From Lachnospiraceae bacterium (GTDB lineage Bacteria > Bacillota > Clostridia > Lachnospirales > Lachnospiraceae), in the NCBI GenBank assembly GCA_017553505.1, contig JAFZLD010000027.1, positions 1 through 33,118 on the forward strand: DNA of 33,118 bases, given 5' to 3'. Below the pieces are notes generated by a model, which saw nothing but the letters and a program-made list of their open reading frames with translations, made no database searches and was not told the DNA's origin. A program made the position numbers and the translations under genes. Of this stretch, positions 1 to 8,045 are shown piece by piece; position 1 is the stretch's first letter; every line of letters starts with the position of its first letter.

Positions 1-174
1 AACCTTGACAACGTTGTAGAGAACACCACAAGTGCTGAATCTGCTATCCGTGATACAGATATGGCTACTCAGATGGTAAGCTACTCTAACAACAACATCC
101 TTGCACAGGCAGGTCAGGCTATGCTTGCACAAGCTAACCAGTCTAACCAGGGTGTACTTAGCTTACTTGGCTAA
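1..174 (+). CDS. Flagellin, C-terminal fragment (cut by window edge)
   Basis: The first base is in frame with the conserved flagellin C terminus. The 57 visible residues run from [18 protein letters not shown] to [11 protein letters not shown] and stop at TAA. They correspond to the end of the D1 helix and the D0 helix that packs in the filament core. They match the ends of the complete copies downstream almost exactly; the LLG ending is shared with flagellin 4. The start and variable domain lie outside the window, so this is a truncated view and not a pseudogene call. A GC-rich hairpin without U-tract and a short spacer link it to the next flagellin. Confidence 0.95.
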   Translation, partial: NLDNVVENTTSAESAIRDTDMATQMVSYSNNNILAQAGQAMLAQANQSNQGVLSLLG

Positions 175-203
175 CACTAATTGAACTTAATACCTTATTA
201 ATC

Positions 204-233
204 GCACTGCCTCCTCGCACGGGGAGGTAGTGC
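204..233 (+). other. Intercistronic hairpin without U-tract
   Basis: GCACTGCCTCC pairs with GGAGGTAGTGC (11 bp with one G-U pair) around a short loop. It is followed by AAAACAAAA rather than a T-run, so it is not a canonical intrinsic terminator. With no promoter visible before the next gene, it is best read as a stabilising, processing or partial-readthrough hairpin inside a flagellin operon. Confidence 0.75.
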
Positions 234-243
234 AAAACAAAAG

Positions 244-283
244 GCGACATGGAAGTCGTTAACTAACATATTTTCAAGGAGGA
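244..283 (+). promoter_or_regulatory. Flagellin 1 leader: CsrA-type hairpin plus SD
   Basis: A small hairpin (stem GCGAC at 244-248 with GTCGT at 255-259) presents ATGGAA in its loop. The segment ACATGGAAGT (247-256) matches the high-affinity CsrA consensus ACANGGANGU. The SD CAAGGAGG (275-282) supplies a second GGA about 27 nt downstream. In Bacillus subtilis hag, CsrA binds two such sites, one over the SD, and FliW relieves it. Binding here is inferred. Confidence 0.6.
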
Positions 284-290
284 AAATAAT

Positions 291-1607
291 ATGGTAGTAC
301 AGCACAATTTAACAGCAATGAACTCCAACAGAATGTTGGGCATTACTCAGAAGTCACAGGCTAAGGCTACTGAAAAGTTATCATCCGGTTACAAGATTAA
401 CCGTGCAGCAGATGACGCAGCAGGCCTTTCCATCAGTGAAAAGATGCGTAAGCAGATCAGAGGTCTTACACAGGCTTCCGCTAACGCTCAGGACGGTATC
501 TCAGCAGTTCAGACAGCAGAAGGTGCACTTACAGAAGTACACGATATGCTTCAGAGAATGAACGAACTTGCAGTTAAGGCTGCAAACGGCACTAACAGTA
601 AAGACGACCGTGATTACATTCAGGCAGAAGTTAACCAGCTTGTAACTGAAATCGACCGTGTATCCACCACCACAAAGTTCAATGAAACATATTTGTTAAA
701 GGGTACCAACAATGATGGTACTGTAGGTGGACTTACATTCGGAACAGCAAAATCAGGTTTGTCACTTGCAAATGATTTTGATTCTGACGGTATTCAGACA
801 CTTACAGCTACAACTGCATCTGACGTTACATTTGGAACCGGCGCAGGAAAGTCAACTTTCACCGAAACGACTACCGGCACAGGAACTGCAACAGCTAGTA
901 CTTTCAAAACCCACACTGTAAAGATTGGTGCAGACGCTACAGAAATGAATTATGTTCTTGTTTCCGATTTCACAGCAGGTGACTTACGTCCTACCACTAT
1001 TGATGACGTAATTAAGGGCTTTGAAGACAATTCAGCAAATACCAAGTACAAAGCATTTAAGGATGTTGCTTCTATGGAAGCTGCAATTAAAGCTGACTGG
1101 GGCAAGGACATTAAAGATGTTGACGTTACGACCACTCTTACAAGTGGTGCTGTAAGTAAGGCAGAAGTTAAGCTCACTGCTTTTTCAGATCTTAACAAGG
1201 GCCTTGATGTAAGCTTACACGTAGGCGCTGACTCTACTAAGGACAACAAGATTGGCTTAACAATCGAAATGATGTCTGCTAGAGGACTTGGAGTTAACGG
1301 TATCAGAGTTGATGGTTCTACCGATACCAATGCTACAAAGTCAATCGACACCATCAAGGCTGCAATCCAGAAGGTATCCGAGCAGAGATCTGCACTCGGT
1401 GCTGTTCAGAACAGACTTGACCACACCATCAACAACCTTGACAACGTTGTAGAGAACACCACAAGTGCTGAATCCGCAATCCGTGATACGGATATGGCTA
1501 AGCAGATGGTTAGCTACTCTAACAACAACATCCTTGCTCAGGCAGGTCAGGCAATGCTTGCACAGGCTAACCAGTCCAATCAGGGCGTTTTAAGCTTACT
1601 CAGATAA
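291..1607 (+). CDS. fliC: Flagellin 1
   Basis: This encodes the 438-residue major filament subunit, exported by the flagellar type III system and polymerised outside the cell. Residues 1-138 are the conserved D0/D1 half (MVVQHNLTAMNSNRMLG start; LQRMNELAV and IQAEV in D1). Residues 139-295 are the variable exposed domain. Residues 296-438 are the conserved C-terminal half ending QGVLSLLR. The start follows CAAGGAGGAAAATAAT at good SD spacing and is shared by every copy. No SigD promoter is visible in the 116-nt spacer upstream, so it is probably cotranscribed with the partial flagellin and with flagellin 2. Family assignment is certain; which copy dominates the filament cannot be told. Confidence 0.97.
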   Translation: MVVQHNLTAMNSNRMLGITQKSQAKATEKLSSGYKINRAADDAAGLSISEKMRKQIRGLTQASANAQDGISAVQTAEGALTEVHDMLQRMNELAVKAANGTNSKDDRDYIQAEVNQLVTEIDRVSTTTKFNETYLLKGTNNDGTVGGLTFGTAKSGLSLANDFDSDGIQTLTATTASDVTFGTGAGKSTFTETTTGTGTATASTFKTHTVKIGADATEMNYVLVSDFTAGDLRPTTIDDVIKGFEDNSANTKYKAFKDVASMEAAIKADWGKDIKDVDVTTTLTSGAVSKAEVKLTAFSDLNKGLDVSLHVGADSTKDNKIGLTIEMMSARGLGVNGIRVDGSTDTNATKSIDTIKAAIQKVSEQRSALGAVQNRLDHTINNLDNVVENTTSAESAIRDTDMAKQMVSYSNNNILAQAGQAMLAQANQSNQGVLSLLR

Positions 1608-1629
1608 GCCAAGTAAAATAGTACAAACA

Positions 1630-1658
1630 GCACTGCCTTCCTAATAGGAGGGCAGTGC
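1630..1658 (+). other. Intercistronic hairpin without U-tract
   Basis: GCACTGCCTTCC pairs with GGAGGGCAGTGC (one G-U pair) around TAATA. The downstream sequence AAATATTTAAAC is not a T-run. It is the same sequence family as the hairpin at 204-233 and occupies the same place between two flagellins that lack a promoter in the spacer. Confidence 0.75.
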
Positions 1659-1676
1659 AAATATTTAAACAATGAT

Positions 1677-1712
1677 GCGACATGGATGTCGTACATACAT
1701 TTTCAAGGAGGA
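1677..1712 (+). promoter_or_regulatory. Flagellin 2 leader: CsrA-type hairpin plus SD
   Basis: ACATGGATGT (1680-1689) is an exact match to the ACANGGANGU CsrA consensus and sits in a short hairpin closed by GCGAC and GTCGT. The SD CAAGGAGG (1704-1711) gives a second GGA. The layout is the same as in flagellins 1 and 4. Regulation by CsrA is inferred; no csrA or fliW gene lies in this window. Confidence 0.6.
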
Positions 1713-1719
1713 AAATAAT

Positions 1720-3015
1720 ATGGTAGTACAGCACAATTTAACAGCAATGAACTCCAACAGAATGTTGGGCATTACTCAGAAAACACAGGCTAAGGCAACT
1801 GAAAAGTTATCATCCGGTTACAAGATTAACCGTGCAGCGGATGACGCAGCAGGCCTTTCCATCAGTGAAAAGATGCGTAAGCAGATCAGAGGTCTTACAC
1901 AGGCTTCCGCTAACGCTCAGGACGGTATTTCAGCAGTACAGACAGCAGAAGGTGCACTCACAGAAGTACACGATATGCTTCAGAGAATGAACGAGCTTGC
2001 AGTTAAGGCAGCAAACGGAACCAATTCCGAAGACGACCGTAATTACATCCAGGCAGAAGTAAACCAGCTTGTAACCGAAATCGATCGTGTATCTACAACA
2101 ACCAAGTTCAACGAGACTTATTTGTTAAAGGGTACTAACGGAACAGAAGTAGGAAAACTTTCATATGCTAAAGCAGCTGCAGCATTAAAGGCAACAGGAT
2201 CTTCTAACAGTGAAGCTGCTAATATTGCGGATGATAAGTTTCAGGCTAATCAGGGTACTGTATCTGTAAAGGGTTCAGCACAGAGTTCTGCTACCAACGT
2301 TTCAGGCAGTGATGCTACTCATGGCACATATAAAAAGACTCAGGTAGTTATTAACGGAACTACTTACACTTACCTTTCAGACTTTACCAAGGGCACAGCT
2401 ACTGATGCAGTTGGATTTGACGATTTTGTTAAGTCATACAAGTCAAGTAACAGCGCTGAAAAGGTTGCAACAGATCTTAGCACACTTGGAAACCTTATTA
2501 AGGCAAACAATACTGCAGATCTCAAGGAAGCAAGCGTTAGTCTTGTAAAAGACGGCGATGCAAATAAGCTTGAAGTTAAGCTTTCTGCATTTGCAGATCT
2601 TAACAAGGGTCTTGATGTAAGCTTACATGTAGGCGCTGATTCTACTAAGGATAACAAGATTGGTCTTACAATCGAAATGATGTCCGCAAGAGGACTTGGC
2701 GTTAACGGTCTTGAAGTAAGTGGTTCAGACGACAGCAAGGCAACAGCAGCTATCGATACCATCAAGGCTGCAATCCAGAAGGTATCCGAGCAGAGATCGG
2801 CTCTCGGTGCTGTTCAGAACAGACTTGACCACACCATCAACAACCTTGACAACGTTGTAGAGAACACCACCAGCGCTGAGTCTGCTATCCGTGATACAGA
2901 TATGGCTAAGCAGATGGTAAGCTACTCTAACAACAACATCCTTGCACAGGCAGGTCAGGCAATGCTTGCACAGGCTAACCAGTCTAACCAGGGCGTACTC
3001 AGCTTACTCAGATAA
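1720..3015 (+). CDS. fliC: Flagellin 2
   Basis: This is a flagellin of 431 residues from the ATG at 1720. An in-frame ATG at 1672 would add 16 residues (MMRHGCRTYIFKEENN), but these are translated leader hairpin and SD, so the downstream start, identical to the other copies, is chosen. Conserved D0/D1 spans residues 1-137 and the C-terminal half about 290-431, ending LLR. The central domain (about 138-289) differs from flagellin 1 but keeps a GTTYTYLSDF strand motif and a FDDFVKSY helix. It ends the apparent three-gene transcript, since a good intrinsic terminator follows at 3031. Its C terminus ([18 protein letters not shown]) is identical to that of flagellin 1, suggesting recent duplication or gene conversion. 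Confidence 0.97.
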   Translation: MVVQHNLTAMNSNRMLGITQKTQAKATEKLSSGYKINRAADDAAGLSISEKMRKQIRGLTQASANAQDGISAVQTAEGALTEVHDMLQRMNELAVKAANGTNSEDDRNYIQAEVNQLVTEIDRVSTTTKFNETYLLKGTNGTEVGKLSYAKAAAALKATGSSNSEAANIADDKFQANQGTVSVKGSAQSSATNVSGSDATHGTYKKTQVVINGTTYTYLSDFTKGTATDAVGFDDFVKSYKSSNSAEKVATDLSTLGNLIKANNTADLKEASVSLVKDGDANKLEVKLSAFADLNKGLDVSLHVGADSTKDNKIGLTIEMMSARGLGVNGLEVSGSDDSKATAAIDTIKAAIQKVSEQRSALGAVQNRLDHTINNLDNVVENTTSAESAIRDTDMAKQMVSYSNNNILAQAGQAMLAQANQSNQGVLSLLR

Positions 3016-3030
3016 GTATTACCAACAATC

Positions 3031-3065
3031 AGGGCTCTCCCATCCGGGAGGGCCCTATTTTTGTT
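3031..3065 (+). terminator. Intrinsic terminator after flagellin 2
   Basis: AGGGCTCTCCC pairs with GGGAGGGCCCT around ATCC (one wobble pair), followed by ATTTTTGTTT. It closes the first flagellin transcript. Confidence 0.9.
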
Positions 3066-3337
3066 TATATTTACATTTGCTTTTGACTAAAGATAAATTT
3101 GCTCGGGGTGAAAATAAATAAAATTGTGCACAATTGGAAACTGTTATTTGTGAATTAGTACCATTGTCCTATTTTTTCTTTTGCGCGATACTGTGTGAGG
3201 ACAGAAAAAGCATGCTTATATCGGTTATGAGGTGGAACGGGACATATTCTTGGATTCAATGTTGCGCGAGCTGATACCGGAAGTCCGGTATGGCGATAAG
3301 GAAGCCGCGCGTTTTTATTTCAAGGAGGAAATAACAA
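3066..3337 (+). promoter_or_regulatory. Flagellin 3 upstream region and structured leader
   Basis: No gene is seen in this gap of about 320 bp between flagellins 2 and 3. No perfect SigD promoter is present. The segment TTTTTTCTTTTGCGCGATACT (starting at 3172) resembles the spacer and -10 of the flagellin 5-7 promoters but lacks TAAA and appears about 2 bp short. Further down, ATACCGG pairs with CCGGTAT (3274-3291) around AAGT. This may be enclosed by a GCGCG/CGCGC helix ending near 3315, just before the SD CAAGGAGG. This leader differs from those of all other copies. Confidence 0.45.
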
Positions 3338-4573
3338 ATGGTAGTACAGCACAATTTAACAGCAATGAATTCAAACAGAATGTTAGGAATCACTTCTAAC
3401 ACTCAGGCTAAGGCAACAGAGAAGCTTTCATCCGGTTACAAGATTAACCGTGCGGCTGACGATGCTGCAGGCCTTTCAATCAGTGAAAAAATGCGTAAGC
3501 AGATCAGAGGTCTTTCACAGGCATCTGCTAACGCTCAGGACGGAATTTCCGCAGTACAGACAGCAGAAGGTGCACTCACAGAAGTACACGATATGCTTCA
3601 GAGAATGAACGAACTTGCAGTTAAGGCCGCTAACGGCACTAACAGCAAGGATGACCGTGATTACATCCAGGCTGAGGTTGATCAGCTTGTAACAGAGGTT
3701 GACCGTGTAGCTACTACTACAAAGTTCAACGAGTCTTATTTACTTAAGGGTACCAACGGTAATGAAGCAGGTAAGCTTACATATGCTACAGCTAAGGCTG
3801 CTCTCGGCAATGATGCTCCCGATTTTGATGCAGACGGCGTTGCTAAGATTACCGCAGCAAACGGTTCAAGCAAGACTAACGCTAGTGCTCCTACAGGTGC
3901 ATACGATTCTGCAAGCATCGAAGTAAACGGTAAGACCTACCAGTACATCAAGAACTACGATGCAAGCGCTACAGGCGTTACAAAGAGCATCTCTGATGTA
4001 GCTAAGGATTTAACTACAGGTGACACCAAGGCATTCACAAGCCTTTCAGAACTTGCAACCGCTATTAAGCGTGACAACGGTGAGAGCCTTAAGGGTGTTG
4101 AGGTTTCTGAAGATTCAGACGGCAAGCTTACTGCTAAGATGACCGCATTCTCAGACCTTAACAAGAGTCTTGACATGAGCCTTCATGTAGGCGCTGATTC
4201 CACCAAGGACAACAAGATCGATCTTGCTATCGAGAACATGTCTGCAAGAGGACTTGGTATTAACGGCCTTAAGGTTTATGGCGACAATGACGATAACGCA
4301 ACATCTGCTATCGACACCATCAAGTCAGCTATCCAGAAGGTATCTGAGCAGAGATCTGCTCTCGGTGCAGTTCAGAACAGACTTGATCACACCATTAACA
4401 ATCTTGATAACGTTGTAGAGAACACCACACGTGCTGAGTCTGCTATCCGTGATACAGATATGGCTACTCAGATGGTAAGCTACTCTAACAACAACATCCT
4501 TGCTCAGGCAGGACAGGCAATGCTTGCACAGGCTAACCAGTCTAACCAGGGCGTACTCAGCTTACTTAGATAA
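3338..4573 (+). CDS. fliC: Flagellin 3
   Basis: This is a 411-residue flagellin with conserved D0/D1 (1-137), a variable domain (about 138-269) and a conserved C-terminal part ending LLR. It is the most divergent group A copy in the normally invariant second half: KSLDMSLHV for KGLDVSLHV, IDLAIENMSARGLGINGL for IGLTIEMMSARGLGVNG, and NTTRAES for NTTSAES. The central domain keeps the VNGKTYQYIKNY strand motif and a TSLSELATAIKRDNG helix. It has its own terminator and an atypical leader with a weak promoter match, so it may be expressed differently from the other copies. That is inference from the upstream sequence, not a measured property. Confidence 0.97.
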   Translation: MVVQHNLTAMNSNRMLGITSNTQAKATEKLSSGYKINRAADDAAGLSISEKMRKQIRGLSQASANAQDGISAVQTAEGALTEVHDMLQRMNELAVKAANGTNSKDDRDYIQAEVDQLVTEVDRVATTTKFNESYLLKGTNGNEAGKLTYATAKAALGNDAPDFDADGVAKITAANGSSKTNASAPTGAYDSASIEVNGKTYQYIKNYDASATGVTKSISDVAKDLTTGDTKAFTSLSELATAIKRDNGESLKGVEVSEDSDGKLTAKMTAFSDLNKSLDMSLHVGADSTKDNKIDLAIENMSARGLGINGLKVYGDNDDNATSAIDTIKSAIQKVSEQRSALGAVQNRLDHTINNLDNVVENTTRAESAIRDTDMATQMVSYSNNNILAQAGQAMLAQANQSNQGVLSLLR

Positions 4574-4592
4574 GTATTAATACAGTATTTCC

Positions 4593-4629
4593 AAAAAAAT
4601 GGGCTCTCCCCGTTGGGAGAGCTTTTTTT
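4593..4629 (+). terminator. Intrinsic terminator after flagellin 3
   Basis: GCTCTCCC pairs perfectly with GGGAGAGC around CGTT, followed by seven T. An upstream A-run makes it potentially bidirectional. Confidence 0.92.
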
Positions 4630-4686
4630 GTGCTTTTTGAGATGTTTTTTTGAACTAATATTAATAGAAAATTATCAATTATGTGG

Positions 4687-4714
4687 TAAAGTGTACTTAC
4701 ACCTGTTCCGATAT
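4687..4714 (+). promoter_or_regulatory. SigD (sigma-28) promoter of flagellin 4
   Basis: TAAA at 4687-4690 is followed after 16 nt by TCCGATAT at 4707-4714. The known SigD consensus is TAAA-N15-GCCGATAT. It lies about 120 nt upstream of the flagellin 4 start. Confidence 0.8.
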
Positions 4715-4791
4715 ATATTGTGACAGGTAATTTGTCAGGGTTTCTTTGGCGCGCGCGTGCGAGCCGGCAGAGGGCCCCAAACAAGTAAACA

Positions 4792-4828
4792 GCGACATGG
4801 AAGTCGCGTATTTCTATTTTCAAGGAGG
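4792..4828 (+). promoter_or_regulatory. Flagellin 4 leader: CsrA-type hairpin plus SD
   Basis: This is the cleanest copy of the leader hairpin. GCGAC (4792-4796) pairs perfectly with GTCGC (4803-4807) around the loop ATGGAA. ACATGGAAGT (4795-4804) matches the CsrA consensus, and CAAGGAGG (4821-4828) is the SD and second GGA. Confidence 0.65.
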
Positions 4829-4836
4829 AAAAAAAT

Positions 4837-6066
4837 ATGGTAGTACAACACAACTTAACAGCGATGAACTCTAACAGAATGTTAGGCATCACATCCAAGT
4901 CACAGGCAAAGGCAACAGAGAAGTTATCATCCGGTTATAAGATTAACCGTGCAGCAGATGATGCAGCAGGTTTATCAATTTCCGAAAAGATGCGTAAGCA
5001 GATCAGAGGTCTTACACAGGCTTCCGCTAACGCACAGGACGGTATCTCCGCAGTTCAGACAGCTGAAGGCGCACTCACAGAAGTACACGATATGCTTCAG
5101 AGAATGAACGAACTTGCAGTTAAGGCAGCAAACGGAACCAATTCCGAAGACGACAGATCTTACATCCAGGCTGAGGTTAATCAGCTTGTAACCGAAATTG
5201 ACCGTGTAGCTACAACTACAAAGTTCAACGAGACATACCTCTTAAAGGGTACCAACGGAACCGAACCCGGTAAGCTTACCTACGCTACTGCGGATGCATT
5301 AACAGGTATTACCGGTGCTAACCTTGTTGCAGGACAGGGCGAAGAAAAGTTATCATTTAATGTAGCTACCGCTGCTAACCAGGATGGAATAGGAACTGCT
5401 AAGTCAGGTTCTATCCAGATCGGTACAGTAACTTATAACTTCGTTAATGTTACATCATTGGAAGATGGTAAGACAGTAGACGATTACAAGGCAAAGTATA
5501 CTGATACTGCTACAGCAAAGTATTTCTTTGATGCCAATGAAATGGCTAGCGCTATTCAGGCTGACAACGGCAAGGATCTTAAGAACGTAACTGCTTCTTT
5601 CGATGCAACCGGAAACAAGATGAATCTTACAGTTTCTGCATTCGCAGATCTTAACAAGGGTCTTGATGTTAGCTTACATGTAGGCGCTGACTCTACCAAG
5701 GACAACAAGATTGGTCTTACAATCGAAATGATGTCCGCTAGAGGACTTGGCGTTAACGGTATCAGAGTTGACGGCGCGGACGATGTTAATGCTACAAAGG
5801 CAATCGACACCATCAAGGCTGCAATCCAGAAGGTATCCGAGCAGAGATCTGCTCTCGGTGCTGTTCAGAACAGACTTGACCACACCATCAACAACCTCGA
5901 CAACGTAGTTGAGAACACCACAAGCGCTGAATCTGCAATCCGTGATACGGATATGGCAACTCAGATGGTTAGCTACAGCAACAACAACATCCTTGCTCAG
6001 GCAGGACAGGCAATGCTTGCACAGGCTAATCAGTCTAACCAGGGCGTACTTAGCTTACTTGGCTAA
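4837..6066 (+). CDS. fliC: Flagellin 4
   Basis: This 409-residue flagellin is the shortest complete copy. D0/D1 occupies residues 1-137, the variable domain about 138-267 and the conserved C-terminal part 268-409, ending LLG like the partial copy at the window start. The central domain has an IGTVTYNFVNV strand followed by DANEMASAIQADNGKDLKNV, the same arrangement as in the other copies. It is a single-gene unit with its own SigD promoter, CsrA-like leader hairpin and terminator. This is the clearest example of independent control in group A. Confidence 0.97.
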   Translation: MVVQHNLTAMNSNRMLGITSKSQAKATEKLSSGYKINRAADDAAGLSISEKMRKQIRGLTQASANAQDGISAVQTAEGALTEVHDMLQRMNELAVKAANGTNSEDDRSYIQAEVNQLVTEIDRVATTTKFNETYLLKGTNGTEPGKLTYATADALTGITGANLVAGQGEEKLSFNVATAANQDGIGTAKSGSIQIGTVTYNFVNVTSLEDGKTVDDYKAKYTDTATAKYFFDANEMASAIQADNGKDLKNVTASFDATGNKMNLTVSAFADLNKGLDVSLHVGADSTKDNKIGLTIEMMSARGLGVNGIRVDGADDVNATKAIDTIKAAIQKVSEQRSALGAVQNRLDHTINNLDNVVENTTSAESAIRDTDMATQMVSYSNNNILAQAGQAMLAQANQSNQGVLSLLG

Positions 6067-6120
6067 TTACCTCTTAATCGCTGACGCGGCTTAGCCGCAA
6101 GGTTCAATTTAGTAATACGA

Positions 6121-6150
6121 AACCGCTCCTCGCACGGGGAGCGGTTTTTG
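6121..6150 (+). terminator. Intrinsic terminator after flagellin 4
   Basis: AACCGCTCC pairs with GGAGCGGTT around TCGCACGG, ending in TTTTT. A smaller GCGGC/GCCGC hairpin precedes it near 6086. Confidence 0.9.
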
Positions 6151-6191
6151 CGTGTCTGAAAGCTTGGCCAAAGAAAATTCTGAAAAAGGGG

Positions 6192-6218
6192 TAAAGTTTT
6201 TTCTTTTGCCTCCGATAT
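6192..6218 (+). promoter_or_regulatory. SigD (sigma-28) promoter of flagellin 5
   Basis: TAAA (6192-6195), a 15-nt pyrimidine-rich spacer, then TCCGATAT (6211-6218). Only the first base of the -10 differs from GCCGATAT. The whole element is repeated almost unchanged before flagellin 7. Confidence 0.9.
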
Positions 6219-6272
6219 AACATGTAGAGGTATTAAATCTGACACATTAACTTGAAAATATTTAGCAGGGAA

Positions 6273-6306
6273 GCATCGGCAGGATGCCACCGGATTTCAC
6301 AGGAGG
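6273..6306 (+). promoter_or_regulatory. Flagellin 5 leader hairpin and SD
   Basis: GCATC (6273-6277) can pair with GATGC (6283-6287) around GGCAG. Alternatively GGC pairs with GCC (6278-6288), exposing AGGAT in the loop. The SD is ACAGGAGG at 6299-6306. This is the group B form of the flagellin leader, with GGA motifs in or near hairpin loops. Confidence 0.5.
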
Positions 6307-6315
6307 AATTTTCAC

Positions 6316-7653
6316 ATGGTAGTACAGCACAATTTGACAGCAATGAACTCTAACAGAATGTTAGGAATTACAACTAAGTCACAGGCAAAAGCAACTGAAA
6401 AGCTTTCATCAGGTTACAAGATTAATCGTGCGGCAGATGATGCAGCAGGCTTATCAATTTCCGAAAAAATGAGAAAGCAGATCAGAGGTCTTACACAGGC
6501 TTCTTCAAACGCACAGGACGGTATCAGTGCAGTACAGACCGCAGAAGGTGCGCTTACAGAAGTACACGATATGCTTCAGCGTATGAACGAGCTTGCAGTT
6601 AAGGCAGCTAACGGCACCAACTCTAAAGATGACCGTGATTACATCCAGGCCGAAGTTGACCAGCTTGTAACCGAAATCGACCGTGTATCTACAACAACCA
6701 AGTTCAACGAGACTTACCTTTTAAAGGGTGACCATGGCGACGGCACAGGTGCACTTACTTGGAATACAGCCAATGATTTGGTTGGAGCTGCTTTCACCGG
6801 TTTATCATTTGATAGCGTTAACGGTGAGGCTGAGTTAACAATCAGTACGCTTACCAAGACAGATGCGATAAAGGGCGCAGATGATATGTATAATACTACC
6901 ACCGGCTTCACAGAGGGAACCAAGCCTTCTTACGAGAGAGCTGATGTAACGGTAGGCGATGTAAAGTATTCGTATATTACAAATATTAAAAACGGTACTG
7001 AAACAAAGGCTGCATCAGGTTCCGATCCCGCAGTTACTCAGGATGTTGTAGTAACATATGACAAAATCGTAAGCGAACTTACTGAGACCGGTAAGGCCGA
7101 TGAAGATACAAAATTCTTCGCATCCAAAGAAGAAATGCTTGCGGCAATTAAGAATGATATAAACGAAGCTGCTGACAAGAGTATTAAGTCTATCACCGCT
7201 AATGGCGACAAGATTAAGATTTCTGCTTTTGCAGACCTTAACAAGGGTCTTGATATCAGCCTTCATGTAGGTGCTGACTCTACCAAGGACAATAAGATTG
7301 GTCTTACAATCGAAATGATGTCCGCAAGAGGACTTGGCATCAACGGTATCAGAGTTGACGGCGATACAGATGCAAATGCAACTGCATCTATCGATGTAAT
7401 CAAAGCTGCAATTCAGAAGGTATCCGAGCAGAGATCTACACTCGGTGCTGTACAGAACAGACTTGAGCACACCATCGCTAACCTTGATAACATCGTTGAG
7501 AATACCCAGAGCGCAGAATCTGCAATTCGTGATACAGACATGGCTACTCAGATGGTTAAGTACTCGAACAATAATATTCTTGCTCAGGCAGGTCAGGCAA
7601 TGCTTTCACAGGCTAACCAGTCTAATCAGGGTGTATTGTCACTCCTTCAGTAA
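6316..7653 (+). CDS. fliC: Flagellin 5
   Basis: This 445-residue flagellin, the longest in the array, belongs to group B: KGDHGDGTGAL after D1, RLEHTIANLDNIVENTQSAES and QMVKYSNNN near the end, and [16 protein letters not shown] as terminus. The variable domain spans about 139-303 and includes a VGDVKYSYITNI strand, a YDKIVSELTETG helix and FFASKEEMLAAIKND. It has its own SigD promoter and a terminator that also serves the converging minus-strand gene downstream. It shares its last 140 residues almost exactly with flagellin 6, although a two-gene minus-strand module separates them. Confidence 0.97.
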   Translation: MVVQHNLTAMNSNRMLGITTKSQAKATEKLSSGYKINRAADDAAGLSISEKMRKQIRGLTQASSNAQDGISAVQTAEGALTEVHDMLQRMNELAVKAANGTNSKDDRDYIQAEVDQLVTEIDRVSTTTKFNETYLLKGDHGDGTGALTWNTANDLVGAAFTGLSFDSVNGEAELTISTLTKTDAIKGADDMYNTTTGFTEGTKPSYERADVTVGDVKYSYITNIKNGTETKAASGSDPAVTQDVVVTYDKIVSELTETGKADEDTKFFASKEEMLAAIKNDINEAADKSIKSITANGDKIKISAFADLNKGLDISLHVGADSTKDNKIGLTIEMMSARGLGINGIRVDGDTDANATASIDVIKAAIQKVSEQRSTLGAVQNRLEHTIANLDNIVENTQSAESAIRDTDMATQMVKYSNNNILAQAGQAMLSQANQSNQGVLSLLQ

Positions 7654-7697
7654 TATTTAATAGCTAACCCAAATCTTTCCATACACAACTCCTTTGA

Positions 7698-7727
7698 AAA
7701 GGCGCTCGGGATACCCCGGGCGCCTTT
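7698..7727 (+). terminator. Intrinsic terminator, probably bidirectional
   Basis: AAAGGCGCTCGGG pairs with CCCGGGCGCCTTT around ATAC (one wobble). A-runs and T-runs flank both arms, so it can end flagellin 5 on the plus strand and the MazF-like gene on the minus strand. Confidence 0.85.
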
Positions 7728-7748
7728 GACTTATGAAGTATTATGTGA

Positions 7749-8045
7749 TTACACGTAGTCGAAGAGAGATTGGATTATATCAACAATCTGTATCAGACCG
7801 GACAAAGGAACACGTCCCTTCGAAGAAAAACGCCTCACGTTCAAATCAAACATGTGAAGGCTGTCGCAACGTACGAAGCCGGTTACAGACTCAGTGTTGA
7901 CGGGGAAGCTTAATACAGAGCCGTTATCTGCAGAAAGAATCGGGCAGGCTAAGATGTGATTGCTAAGGTTATAAGACGATTTACTCACTACCAAAAGCGG
8001 GTACTTGACATCGCTTATCTTAATAATGTCTCCCTGTTCTACCAT
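7749..8045 (-). CDS. MazF/PemK-like toxin-family protein
   Basis: This 98-residue protein has the MazF/PemK fold signature: EQGDIIKI at residues 3-10, YPLLVVSKSSYN (15-26), ACPILSADNG (33-42) and a C-terminal VRCDSLHMFDLNVRRF block (58-73). The family are ribosome-independent RNases that act as toxins. Here the usual Arg before the PALV strand is replaced by Lys14-Tyr15, and the PIT/S Thr is Leu37 followed by Ser38. The protein is also shorter than typical 110-120 residue members. Activity is therefore uncertain. Its start overlaps the end of the upstream Xre gene by 7 nt, giving the antitoxin-then-toxin order of a type II module. It converges on flagellin 5 across a shared terminator. Confidence 0.72.
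   Translation of the reverse strand: MVEQGDIIKISDVKYPLLVVSKSSYNLSNHILACPILSADNGSVLSFPVNTESVTGFVRCDSLHMFDLNVRRFSSKGRVPLSGLIQIVDIIQSLFDYV

Noticed and set aside
1672-1719. Upstream in-frame start of flagellin 2
   Set aside because: It would translate the leader hairpin and the SD; all other copies start at the MVVQHN position.
3190-3337. Cyclic-di-GMP riboswitch in the flagellin 3 leader
   Set aside because: The leader is structured, but the conserved core sequences of the class I and II cyclic-di-GMP riboswitches are not seen.
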